NCBI GenBank assembly: GCA_963780165.1
Contig: CAWABB010000001.1
Coordinates: 62,001 to 126,000 of the forward strand
Length of the DNA: 64,000 nt
Direction: 5' to 3'
DNA from: CAWABB01 sp963780165
GTDB taxonomy: Bacteria > Bacteroidota > Ignavibacteria > UBA10030 > UBA6906
The position numbers were made by a program, and so were the translations under genes. The notes under the pieces are model-generated. The model had not been told where the DNA came from. It ran no database searches and saw only the letters and a program-made list of their open reading frames with translations. Position 1 is the first letter of the stretch, and every line of letters starts with the position of its first letter. Below are positions 1 to 7,982 of the stretch, one piece after another.

Positions 1-1
1 C

Positions 2-2161
2 TCTCTCCAGCACGCCAACATCTGCGTCGTTCATGACATCGACGAGACGTCTGACATTTCCGCCCAGGGAGGCCCCCCGGCCGGGATGCAGATGTTCATC
101 TGCATGGAGTACCTGGAAGGCGAAACACTCAGGAAGAAGATCGAGCGGGGACCGCTGAAGACCGAGGAGGCGATTGATGTCGCCCTGCAGGTGGCGCGCG
201 GACTCACCAAGGCCCACGAGAACGGAATTGTTCACCGCGACATCAAGCCCGCCAATATCATGGTCACGACGGATGGCGTGGCGAAGATCGTGGACTTCGG
301 GCTGGCGAAACTCCATGGGCAGACCGGCGTCACCAGAGCCGGCTCAACGATCGGTACGGCGTCGTACATGTCGCCGGAACAGGCCCGGGGGGAAGGGGTC
401 GACCACCGCACCGATATCTGGTCGCTCGGCGTCGTCCTGTATGAGATGCTGACGGGAAAGCGTCCATTCGAGAGCGACTACGAAAGTGCTGTGATCTACA
501 GGATCATCAACGAAGAACCTGTACCGCCGCAGCAACTGCAACCCGGGATCCCTGCATCGCTCGAAGCGATCGTGCTGAAAACCCTCCGGAAAGATCCGCA
601 GGAACGGTATCAACGCATGCAGGATCTGGCTGAAGACCTGAGACGACCGGACGACCATCCGATCCGGTTCCGGCGACCGCGGCGAAAGAGCCTCCTGATC
701 GGCGCCATCGCTACCCTGGTGCTCGCTCTTGTCGCGACCGGCGTGTACGTGATGCTGCCCCGGGGAGAGGCCTTCACGTCCGTCGCCGTTCTCCCGTTTG
801 GGAATCCGGGCGGCAATCCCGAGCTGAACTACCTCTGCGATGGCCTTTCCGAGAGTCTGATCAACAGTCTCTCCCAACTCCCCGATCTGAAGGTGAAGTC
901 CCTCAGTTCCGTCATGCGCTACAAGGATAAGCAGGTCGACGCTCGCACCGTGGCCCGGGAACTTGACGTCGGCGCAGTCGTGACCGGGAACGCCATACTG
1001 CGGGGGGACGGTCTGTCGATCGCCATGGAACTCGTCGACGCTCAGGACAACAGTCATCTGTGGGGCGACCGCTGGCAGAGCTCTCTGTCGAACGTACTCT
1101 CATTCCAGAGGGAGATCGCGGGCGCGGTTCCGGAAGGATTGCGGCTCAAGCTCAGCCGTGCCGACAAGGCCCGTCTCACAAAAGGATACAGCTCCAACAA
1201 GGAAGCCTATCTCCTGTATCTTAAAGGACGGTACTACTGGAACAGGAGAACGCCGGACGACATCGGGAAGGCGATTGAGCATTTCGACAAGGCCCTGTCG
1301 GTCGACCCATCCTACGCCCTCGCCTACACGGGACTGGCCGACTGCTACAACCTGCTCGGGTCGATGCAGTATGCCGTCCTGCCCCCGTCCGCAGCGATGC
1401 CAAAGGCCCGAAAGGCGGCGGAGAGAGCGCTTGAGATCGATGAAGAACTGGCAGAGGCGCACGTCTCGCTTGGACATGTGAAGCAGTTTTTTGACTGGGA
1501 CCTGAAGGCGGCGGAAAGCGAGTTCAAGCGGGCAATCGACCTGAACCCCAATTACGCCACCGCACACCAGTGGTACGGGGACTGTCTGATGCTCCAGAAC
1601 CGTAGAGACGAGGCGCTTGCCGAGAAGAGAAAAGCCCTTGAGCTCGACCCCCTCTCCCTCGTTATCACCCTGGATCTCGGGACGGCTCAGTACTACTGGC
1701 GAGACTACGACGCGGCCATCGAGCAGTGCCGCAAGACGCTGGACATGGACCCGACGTTTTTGATGGCGAGAATGCTTCTCGCACGCGCGTACGTCCAGAA
1801 GAAGATGTACAGCCAGGCGGTTGCCGAATTCAGCACTATACGGAACGCCGTGCCCGATCTTACACTGCCGGCCGCCCTTCTGGGCCATGCGCTCGGGCTG
1901 TCCGGGAAGGATGCCGAGGCGAATAACGTGCTGCGCGAGTTGACGGAGGTATCGAAGAAGAAGTATGTACCTGCCCATGAAATGTCTGCGGTCTGTCTGG
2001 GTCTCGGCCGGAACCAGGAGGCCCTGCAGTGGCTGCGCAAGGCATTCGAGGAGCGTTCGGGACTGATGATCTACCTCAGGCTCGAGCCCGCGCTCGACCC
2101 GTTGAGGTCGGAGCCGGCGTTCGCCGAGCTGGTAAAGGATGTGGAAGCGAGCACGCACTAG
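2..2161 (+). CDS. Ser/Thr protein kinase with TolB/FlgO-like and TPR regions (5' truncated)
   Basis: Membrane-anchored signalling kinase whose N-terminus lies before the window: the frame is open from base 2, so the ATG at 86 is internal. Visible in order: the end of the kinase N-lobe, catalytic loop HRDIKPAN, DFG, the activation segment ending SPEQA, a single transmembrane helix around base 690-760, a TolB/FlgO-like domain starting SVAVLPFGNPG, then several TPR repeats up to the end. The kinase side should be cytosolic and the TPR side periplasmic. This layout is common for FCB-group Hanks-type kinases. It resembles the gene at 22744, but this copy keeps the HRD arginine. The substrate is unknown. 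The next gene starts 128 bases downstream on the same strand. Confidence 0.9.
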   Translation, partial: SLQHANICVVHDIDETSDISAQGGPPAGMQMFICMEYLEGETLRKKIERGPLKTEEAIDVALQVARGLTKAHENGIVHRDIKPANIMVTTDGVAKIVDFGLAKLHGQTGVTRAGSTIGTASYMSPEQARGEGVDHRTDIWSLGVVLYEMLTGKRPFESDYESAVIYRIINEEPVPPQQLQPGIPASLEAIVLKTLRKDPQERYQRMQDLAEDLRRPDDHPIRFRRPRRKSLLIGAIATLVLALVATGVYVMLPRGEAFTSVAVLPFGNPGGNPELNYLCDGLSESLINSLSQLPDLKVKSLSSVMRYKDKQVDARTVARELDVGAVVTGNAILRGDGLSIAMELVDAQDNSHLWGDRWQSSLSNVLSFQREIAGAVPEGLRLKLSRADKARLTKGYSSNKEAYLLYLKGRYYWNRRTPDDIGKAIEHFDKALSVDPSYALAYTGLADCYNLLGSMQYAVLPPSAAMPKARKAAERALEIDEELAEAHVSLGHVKQFFDWDLKAAESEFKRAIDLNPNYATAHQWYGDCLMLQNRRDEALAEKRKALELDPLSLVITLDLGTAQYYWRDYDAAIEQCRKTLDMDPTFLMARMLLARAYVQKKMYSQAVAEFSTIRNAVPDLTLPAALLGHALGLSGKDAEANNVLRELTEVSKKKYVPAHEMSAVCLGLGRNQEALQWLRKAFEERSGLMIYLRLEPALDPLRSEPAFAELVKDVEASTH

Positions 2162-2289
2162 CGTCGATCACAGTCGCTAACGGGGGGCTGTTTCTGCTCA
2201 CCTGGTACTACAGGCGCATGGCTGCACCACATACCGGATTCGCTCATTCCTGAGGCCGTCGGTATCATCCACACCCGTGGAGGTATCCC

Positions 2290-4767
2290 ATGCTAGGCTT
2301 TGCCCTTATCCTTGCCGCAGGCGCGTTCCTCCTCCTCGTTCTCATCACCAAAGCGTACAGCTTCGAGACAAAACTTCGACGGCTGGAGGAACGGCTCGGC
2401 ATGCTCGAGCGAGGGCAGCAGGGGACCGAGGCATCACGCTGGCAGGTCGTCACTTCCCCGCCGAGGGTGACAATCGCACAAGCCACCCCGCCGCCTGGCC
2501 TGCCCTCGGAACCGTCCTCAGGCCCACCCCCGGCCGCCACAGCAGGACCTGGTCCCTCGACACCCGCTCCGGCAACACGGGCAATGACAACAACGACCCC
2601 GGAGGCAGCTGCTCCGGATTTCGAACCCACCCCTCTCACGGACCAGCGCCCGATCTTCACGCCTCCCCAGCCTGAGCCGGTTCCAGTGTCCACCTCGCGC
2701 ACACGCGAGGAATGGGAGGCACTTATCGGGGGGAAACTCCTGAACCGTATTGGAGCCCTTGCTCTCATCATCGGGGTCGGATTCTTCCTGAAGCACGCCA
2801 TCGACAACGAATGGATCAACGAAGTCACACGGGTGTTGATGGGCGCGGCGGTCGGACTCGCCTGCCTCTTCGGAGCGGACCGTGCGCGCACGAAGGGGTA
2901 CCAGATCTTCTCGCAGGGATTGGTAGGAGCAGGCCTCGCAATCCTGTACCTGTCGGTCTACGCCTCCTTCAACTTCTACCAGCTCGTGCCCTTGCCGATT
3001 GCGTTCGGATTGATGGGAGTCGTCACGGTGATCGCGTTCCTCGAGGCGTTCCGGAACGACTCGCTGGCGGTTTCGATTCTGGCATGCATGGGCGGGCTAT
3101 TGACACCGGTGATGCTCAGCACCCCAGAGCCGAACGAGGTCGGCCTTTTCGCCTACCTCCTCGCGCTCAATCTGGGGGTGGTGCTCATTCTGTTTCGAAA
3201 GTCGTCATGGGTGGCACTCGAGCCTCTGGCGCTCGCCGGGACGTACGCTCTCTACTTCTCCTGGCACACCTCGTACTACACGACTGAACACACCCTTGCT
3301 GCGCTAATGTTCCTGGCATTGTTCTGGGCGCTCCACCACGGCCCCGACCTGTTCAGGGTGGTCACCGCACAACCGCTTCTCGAGGACTTTCACCGGCTGA
3401 TCGCATGGTTCCACGCCGCCCTCTCTTTCGGGGCCCTGTACGTGATCTGCATCCCGCACGGCGACTCCCGGACGGCCGTGGCAGCAACGATTGCCGCACT
3501 CCTGTATATCGCTTCGGCATTCTTCGTCGCGCGTCGCCGATCTGACGCCCACGGGGCGGTCATACAATACGGACTCGCAGGATCCACGTTTCTCGCCTGG
3601 GCCGTCCCGCTCGAGTTTGAGGGATTCACCATCGTCTACCTGTGGACGGTCGAGGCATTCGCACTCGTGTGGTTGGGGACGAGCTATCGGCGGCGCTTTC
3701 TCTGGATCGCCGGCCTGGTGCTCTTCAGCCTTACCGGGTTGACGTTATTGACGTGCGACGGATCACTGTACACGATGTCATTCGAGGGCTACCTGCCGGT
3801 ACTGAACCTGCGCGCCCTGGCGTATGTTCTTCTTGCGGCGGCGGTCTGCGCTTCGGCGTATCTCATCCGCAGGGCAACCCCCGAGGAACCGGCGCTCCCT
3901 GCAAACGCGCTCCATTCCGGTTGGATTCTCCTCCTGTTCATCATGCTCACGGTCGAGACGAACGATGTGTTCCGCTCCTGGATGGTCAACGCGGGCGATC
4001 AAGACACGATGACCCTTGGCTTTGCCCGCTACATGGCGATAGCCATGGTCTGGTCACTGTACGGACTTATCCTGGTCTGGCTGACGCGGCGCATCGAGAT
4101 TTCTCCTGTCGTGTTTGCCGGCGTTGCAGTGACGTTTGCTGCGGCATGCCTCGTCGGCATCCGGGGAATCGCGTTTGAGTCTCTGGCGGCATTCACGCCC
4201 GTCTTCAACACCAGAGTCTGTGCTCTCCTGTGTGTTGCAGCAGTGATGTTTCTGGAGACCCGCTGGCTGGGCGTCACCACGGTGCATTCCACATGGATCC
4301 CGGAGTTTCGCGAGGCGATGCTGATTCTCGGTGTCGCGTTGCTCCTCGTCCTGTTGACGGGAGAGACCAGGGACGTGTTCGAGAAGGCCATGCTTTCCAT
4401 TTCGGGCACCCCGGTCGAGGGAGGCGTTGGGGGGTTCACCCGTGCGGCGAAACTCGAGGAAGCATCGCGCCTGGAAAACCTCAAGCAGCTCTCCCTGTCC
4501 GGCGTCTGGCTTCTGTTTTCCATCGCAGTGATGGCCTACGGGATCTGGCGCCGAACGCGAGCCCTGCGGTTGCTGGCGATGGCGCTGTTTGGCGTCACGA
4601 TCCTGAAGATCTTCATCTACGATCTCTCGTTCCTTGACACGCTCTACCGGATCTTTTCGTTTATCGGTCTTGGCTTGATTCTCCTCGGCGTGTCGTACCT
4701 CTACCAGCGTTACCGGGCGATGATCGTGGGGCCGACCGAGTCGGAATCGACGCAACAAAGCACATGA
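2290..4767 (+). CDS. DUF2339 family multi-pass membrane protein
   Basis: An 825-residue inner-membrane protein of unknown function. It starts with one hydrophobic helix, followed by a short charged helical stretch (likely coiled coil, residues about 25-45). A Pro/Ala/Thr-rich linker runs to about residue 135, and about twenty hydrophobic segments follow. The segment beginning WEALIGGKLLNRIGALALII is the hallmark of the DUF2339 family. GGAGG six bases before the ATG supports the start. The Pro-rich linker has biased base composition but the frame is unbroken. The family may take part in envelope maintenance, but no biochemical role is established and the neighbours do not settle it. Confidence 0.88.
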   Translation: MLGFALILAAGAFLLLVLITKAYSFETKLRRLEERLGMLERGQQGTEASRWQVVTSPPRVTIAQATPPPGLPSEPSSGPPPAATAGPGPSTPAPATRAMTTTTPEAAAPDFEPTPLTDQRPIFTPPQPEPVPVSTSRTREEWEALIGGKLLNRIGALALIIGVGFFLKHAIDNEWINEVTRVLMGAAVGLACLFGADRARTKGYQIFSQGLVGAGLAILYLSVYASFNFYQLVPLPIAFGLMGVVTVIAFLEAFRNDSLAVSILACMGGLLTPVMLSTPEPNEVGLFAYLLALNLGVVLILFRKSSWVALEPLALAGTYALYFSWHTSYYTTEHTLAALMFLALFWALHHGPDLFRVVTAQPLLEDFHRLIAWFHAALSFGALYVICIPHGDSRTAVAATIAALLYIASAFFVARRRSDAHGAVIQYGLAGSTFLAWAVPLEFEGFTIVYLWTVEAFALVWLGTSYRRRFLWIAGLVLFSLTGLTLLTCDGSLYTMSFEGYLPVLNLRALAYVLLAAAVCASAYLIRRATPEEPALPANALHSGWILLLFIMLTVETNDVFRSWMVNAGDQDTMTLGFARYMAIAMVWSLYGLILVWLTRRIEISPVVFAGVAVTFAAACLVGIRGIAFESLAAFTPVFNTRVCALLCVAAVMFLETRWLGVTTVHSTWIPEFREAMLILGVALLLVLLTGETRDVFEKAMLSISGTPVEGGVGGFTRAAKLEEASRLENLKQLSLSGVWLLFSIAVMAYGIWRRTRALRLLAMALFGVTILKIFIYDLSFLDTLYRIFSFIGLGLILLGVSYLYQRYRAMIVGPTESESTQQST

Positions 4768-4834
4768 CCGCGAAGACCTCGCGCGAAGCCGATATTTCCC
4801 GCGCAGCACGACGGGGCAGCGGTTCATGAAAGGA

Positions 4835-4852
4835 TTGTCATCCTCCTGTCAT
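4835..4852 (+). promoter_or_regulatory. Pho-box-like direct repeat
   Basis: TTGTCAT, four bases, then CTGTCAT: two 7-mers with an 11-bp period, the geometry of a PhoB box (consensus CTGTCAT-N4-CTGTCAT). It lies 76 bases upstream of the 31-aa ORF at 4928. The right half also forms one arm of the inverted repeat described separately. Binding by a PhoB-type regulator is inference; no phoB or phoR is in the window. Confidence 0.45.
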
Positions 4853-4898
4853 CTGAATGCCACCCGATGGCCGTACGATGAAACAGATGACAGGGGGA
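4841..4898 (+). repeat. Long inverted repeat upstream of the small-protein unit
   Basis: Bases 4841-4855 pair with 4884-4898: fifteen positions with one T-G wobble, including an uninterrupted 11-bp arm CCTGTCATCTG / CAGATGACAGG. The 28-base spacer is AT-richer than the arms. It could be a pair of opposed operator sites or a 5'-UTR hairpin in front of the ORF at 4928. Confidence 0.6.
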
Positions 4899-4927
4899 CT
4901 CATCATGACGGAAGGGGGGCGTGTTGC

Positions 4928-5023
4928 ATGCAGACTGTACTACCACTGATTCTGCTTCTGACCCTTCCTATCTTCATGTCGCGACTGGGCAGGCACCACA
5001 AGAGACGAGCCACTCATGTATGA
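4928..5023 (+). CDS. 31-residue membrane peptide coupled to the next gene
   Basis: Short ORF with ATG at 4928, seven bases after the strong purine stretch GAAGGGGGGC. The product is a single hydrophobic helix (VLPLILLLTLPIFM) followed by a basic tail rich in His and Arg, as expected for a small inner-membrane peptide with the tail in the cytoplasm. Its last codons overlap the ATG of the channel-like gene at 5016 by eight bases, which suggests translational coupling. An upstream in-frame ATG at 4826 is less likely because it lies before the Pho-box-like operator. I do not recognise the family; KdpF-like helper peptides of ion transporters are a structural analogy only. Confidence 0.5.
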   Translation: MQTVLPLILLLTLPIFMSRLGRHHKRRATHV

Positions 5024-5366
5024 GCACCACTCACATGCGCTTTTGCCCCCGAAGATTTTTCTGCGTCGGATGTTGGGGCATTTCACCTTCGCAGCCGCAG
5101 TCCTTCTTGTTTCACTCGGCATCGGCGTTGCCGGATACCACTGGACGGAGGGGTTCTCGCTCCTGGACTCACTGTTGAACGCTTCCATGATCCTCGGCGG
5201 GATGGGACCCGTCGACCCATTGAGAACCGATGCAGGGAAGGTGTTTGCGTCCTGCTACTCGCTCTTTTCGGGCGTGATCTTTCTCGCATCTGTCGGCATC
5301 ATCATCGCCCCAATCGCGCATCGCATCATGCATAGGCTTCATCTTTCTGCGGATGCCAGAGGATAG
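5016..5366 (+). CDS. Small two-helix membrane protein resembling a K+ channel pore module with a degenerate filter
   Basis: A 116-residue protein with two strong transmembrane helices (about residues 20-43 and 80-103). Between them lies a pore-loop-like stretch, LLDSLLNASMILGGMGPVD, followed by a T-x-x-GKVFA motif. The outline helix, D-x-L-x-N-A-S, loop, P/D, GK-x-FA, helix follows 2TM potassium channels, but the selectivity filter TVGYGD is replaced by GGMGPVD, so potassium selectivity is not expected. There is a short basic C-terminal tail. It overlaps and probably is co-translated with the 31-aa peptide at 4928. The function is unknown; the channel comparison is based on pattern only. Confidence 0.75.
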   Translation: MYEHHSHALLPPKIFLRRMLGHFTFAAAVLLVSLGIGVAGYHWTEGFSLLDSLLNASMILGGMGPVDPLRTDAGKVFASCYSLFSGVIFLASVGIIIAPIAHRIMHRLHLSADARG

Positions 5367-5459
5367 GAAATCACTCATCCCGATTGCGTCCGCGGGGGAA
5401 CCCGGGCAGGACAGACCTTGTTCCAAGAAGTACTACGGACAGGCCTTGTTCTGAGGAAT

Positions 5460-6056
5460 ATGCCAACAACTGTGAAACTGGGTGCGCATCTGCGCACACT
5501 CATCCCGGCCCTCCTGATCGTTGTGACAGCGTGTCGGGGGACGGGTCAGGACAGCAAGACTGGCGCAGGCAGCCCTCCACTTGCGGTACAACAGGAGAAG
5601 AAAACCGAGATGAGTTGGAAGGATGTTCTGAAATATGCCAGGGACGGCAGCCCTAACCCGGACCGAAGGGTTGAGAAATCAGCCGATGAATGGAAAAAAC
5701 TGCTCACGCGCGAGCAATATGCAATTGCACGGGAGAGGGGGACCGAACGGGCACACACCGGTGAATACTGCAGCTCGCACGAGCCCGGGGTCTACGCCTG
5801 TGTCTGCTGCAAAACGGTGCTGTTTGACTCGCGGCAGAAGTTCGAATCGGGCACCGGATGGCCAAGCTTCACGGAACCCGCCGCACCGAACGTCATTTCC
5901 TACATAGAAGACAATTCCTACGGCATGGAGCGCATCGAGGTCCTATGCAGCGTTTGCGACGCCCATCTGGGGCATGTGTTCCCGGACGGGCCCGGGGAGA
6001 CCGGTCTGCGATATTGCATCAATTCTGCCTCCCTCGTGCGCGTCAAATCTGAGTGA
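5460..6056 (+). CDS. msrB: Peptide-methionine (R)-S-oxide reductase, lipoprotein form
   Basis: Reduces methionine-R-sulfoxide in damaged proteins. The first 25 residues form a lipoprotein signal ending VVTAC (lipid-bearing Cys25), so the enzyme should sit in the periplasm or outer membrane. A linker of about 45 residues precedes the MsrB fold. Both zinc-binding CxxC pairs are present (CVCC and CSVC), as are the GTGWPSF signature and the catalytic RYCIN motif near the C-terminus. I chose the ATG at 5460 because it gives a clean signal peptide with GAGGA just upstream; a TTG at 5418 would add 14 unlikely residues. It stands alone, so it may be an envelope oxidative-repair enzyme. Confidence 0.93.
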   Translation: MPTTVKLGAHLRTLIPALLIVVTACRGTGQDSKTGAGSPPLAVQQEKKTEMSWKDVLKYARDGSPNPDRRVEKSADEWKKLLTREQYAIARERGTERAHTGEYCSSHEPGVYACVCCKTVLFDSRQKFESGTGWPSFTEPAAPNVISYIEDNSYGMERIEVLCSVCDAHLGHVFPDGPGETGLRYCINSASLVRVKSE

Positions 6057-6362
6057 TCCCCCCGGGGGGTATCGATTGCCCCTCACCTCTGAGTCCGCAT
6101 CGTGCACACTCGGAAAAAAGGCCCCTGACAGCTTTTTGATGTCCAAAGATGGGTGTCTTGTGCGTATGATCACACGAGCACAGTCCCAAAATCCATCAAA
6201 ACAAACTGTTTTTTGCGCTTTCGTAGCCGATCCGTTCTGCCGTCACATCCTGAAGGGTTTTCGTTTGACTTCAGTCACATCGCCCGGTTGGCCCCCAGGT
6301 TATATTGCATACAGAGATTTGAAGATAGTACTGAGTCGTCTGTCAAACTTGGAGAAACGGCA
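6057..6362. other. Intergenic region with palindromes
   Basis: No convincing gene. It holds a perfect 12-bp palindrome CCCCCCGGGGGG at 6058-6069 directly after msrB, and an AT-rich inverted repeat AAAACA-aac-TGTTTT at 6198-6212. A TATATTG element at 6301 could be the -7 region of a promoter for the small ORF at 6363, but I find no matching upstream element at the right distance. Confidence 0.5.
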
Positions 6363-6443
6363 ATGAAGCGGAACCTGATACTTCTCGTGATCATCGGCTG
6401 GATGGCCCTGACCCTGATCTATCGCGCGGCGGCCGCTCTCTAA
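6363..6443 (+). CDS. 26-residue single-helix membrane peptide
   Basis: Short ORF with ATG at 6363 and GGAG eight bases upstream. The peptide starts MKRN, then has one strongly hydrophobic helix (LILLVIIGWMALTLIY) and ends in an alanine-rich tail. Positive N-terminus plus single helix is the usual form of bacterial small membrane proteins. It has its own leader region upstream and a hairpin at 6470 downstream, so it may be a separate transcription unit. No family is recognised. Confidence 0.45.
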   Translation: MKRNLILLVIIGWMALTLIYRAAAAL

Positions 6444-6469
6444 GATCCACAGCCAGAAAGCCTTTGACT

Positions 6470-6486
6470 CTCCTGCCCGGCAGGAG
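6470..6486 (+). terminator. Candidate terminator after the 26-aa ORF
   Basis: CTCCTG-cccgg-CAGGAG hairpin followed by a pyrimidine-rich stretch (TATCTTTCC), 27 bases after the stop of the ORF at 6363. The stem is short, so its strength is uncertain. Confidence 0.35.
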
Positions 6487-6589
6487 TATCTTTCCTTCCG
6501 AACTTCCTTCCGGGGGTTGCGGCAATCGCCGTCCCCGGACGCCCCACATGCGGCTTCACTCATCCATTCACCGACCCCCGGTCTCCGCC

Positions 6590-7813
6590 ATGAAATGGAC
6601 ATGTCTTGCCCTGATGCTGCTCTTCGTTCTCCCGGCCCTCGCACAGCAGACTCGAACCGATCGCGGCATCTTTGTCGAACCGAAGAACGAGTTTTATGAC
6701 ACGCTGAAAGCGGGCTCGGCCAGCTTCAAAAAGAAATCCGAAGCCTCTCCGGCAAAGACATTTCTCGTACAATTCGCCGCTATCAAGGGTCCATCTTCTG
6801 CCTCCGAGTTCACCTCGGTGTGGCACACGCCGCCGGTGAGCCAGGGCATCTCCGGCATGTGCTGGTGTTTCTCTGCAACCTCCTTCTACGAATCGGAAAT
6901 CCACAGGCTGTCGGGACAGAGCATCAAGCTGTCGGAACTCTATACCGTGTACTGGGAGTACGTCGAAAAGGCGCGGGAGTACGTGCGCACCCACGGGGCA
7001 TCGGCGTTCGCACAGGGTTCGGAAGCTAATGCCGTGCCGAGGATCTGGAAGAAGTACGGCATCGTCCCGGCCGACGCGTACACCGGCCTCCTCCCGGGCC
7101 AGCGCTTCCACGACCACGACGCGATGTTCGAGATGATGGCGGCTCATCTCCGGTCAGTCACGGCGACGCATGCCTGGGACGAAGAGGCCGTGGTCCGCGT
7201 GATCACATCCATCATGAACTCCTCAATCGGAACGCCGCCAACGCGCGTGACCGTCGATGGCAAGTCCATGACGCCCCAGGAGTACCTCTCCAGGGTCGTG
7301 AAGCTGAATCTGGACGACTACCTCGAGATCATGTCGCTGATGCAGGTACCGTACAATACGATGGCCGAGCTCCCGGTGCCGGACAACTGGTGGCACAGCA
7401 AGGAGTACTATAACGTGCCGCTGCCGACGTTCACGAATGTCGTCCGCGAGGCGATTCGCAAGGGGATGTCTCTGGCTATCGGAGGTGACACGTCAGAGCC
7501 AGGATACGAGGGACACGCAGGGATGGCGGTCGTGCCGAGTTTCGACATCCCCTCGAATGCGATCGAGGAGAACGCACGGCAGCACCGCTTCAGCAACGGG
7601 ACGACCGGGGACGATCACGGCATCCATCTCATCGGATATCTCGAGCGGGACGGGCACGACTGGTACCTGATCAAGGATTCGGGGTCAGGCTCACGCAACA
7701 ACGCGCACCACGGCTACTACTTCTATCACGACGACTACGTGACGCTGAAGATGCTCAGCTACACGGTGCACAAGGACGCCATAAAGGCGGTCGTGCCGGA
7801 TTTCGAGAAGTAG
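6590..7813 (+). CDS. Secreted C1 family cysteine peptidase (bleomycin hydrolase/PepC-like)
   Basis: A 407-residue papain-fold peptidase with a signal peptide (MKWTCLALMLLFVLPALAQQ), so it should act outside the cytoplasm. Catalytic elements: oxyanion Gln85 and nucleophile Cys91 in QGISGMCWCFS, and His346 in DDHGIHLIGY. The third position, normally Asn in KNSWG, reads KDSGSG here (Asp363). C-terminal HHGYYFYHDDYVTLKML matches the tail of bleomycin hydrolase-like peptidases. The start at 6590 gives a clean signal peptide; an upstream TTG-type extension would add 42 low-complexity residues. Family members act as aminopeptidases, but a secreted member may instead serve in nutrition. Confidence 0.85.
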   Translation: MKWTCLALMLLFVLPALAQQTRTDRGIFVEPKNEFYDTLKAGSASFKKKSEASPAKTFLVQFAAIKGPSSASEFTSVWHTPPVSQGISGMCWCFSATSFYESEIHRLSGQSIKLSELYTVYWEYVEKAREYVRTHGASAFAQGSEANAVPRIWKKYGIVPADAYTGLLPGQRFHDHDAMFEMMAAHLRSVTATHAWDEEAVVRVITSIMNSSIGTPPTRVTVDGKSMTPQEYLSRVVKLNLDDYLEIMSLMQVPYNTMAELPVPDNWWHSKEYYNVPLPTFTNVVREAIRKGMSLAIGGDTSEPGYEGHAGMAVVPSFDIPSNAIEENARQHRFSNGTTGDDHGIHLIGYLERDGHDWYLIKDSGSGSRNNAHHGYYFYHDDYVTLKMLSYTVHKDAIKAVVPDFEK

Positions 7814-7982
7814 CGGGGGAAGCGCCGTCTCGGCTGCCTTGCTCTTTCTCCCCATTCTGCTATATTGACCCGGCTTCTGTTCTTTTCAACGACGCAACCA
7901 GCGGACACACTGCTTCGTGCCGGCACACCAGCGGGCACGGACATCTGTCTCCGGGTCACGTACTTCGTCAAGGGCGGTTCTG

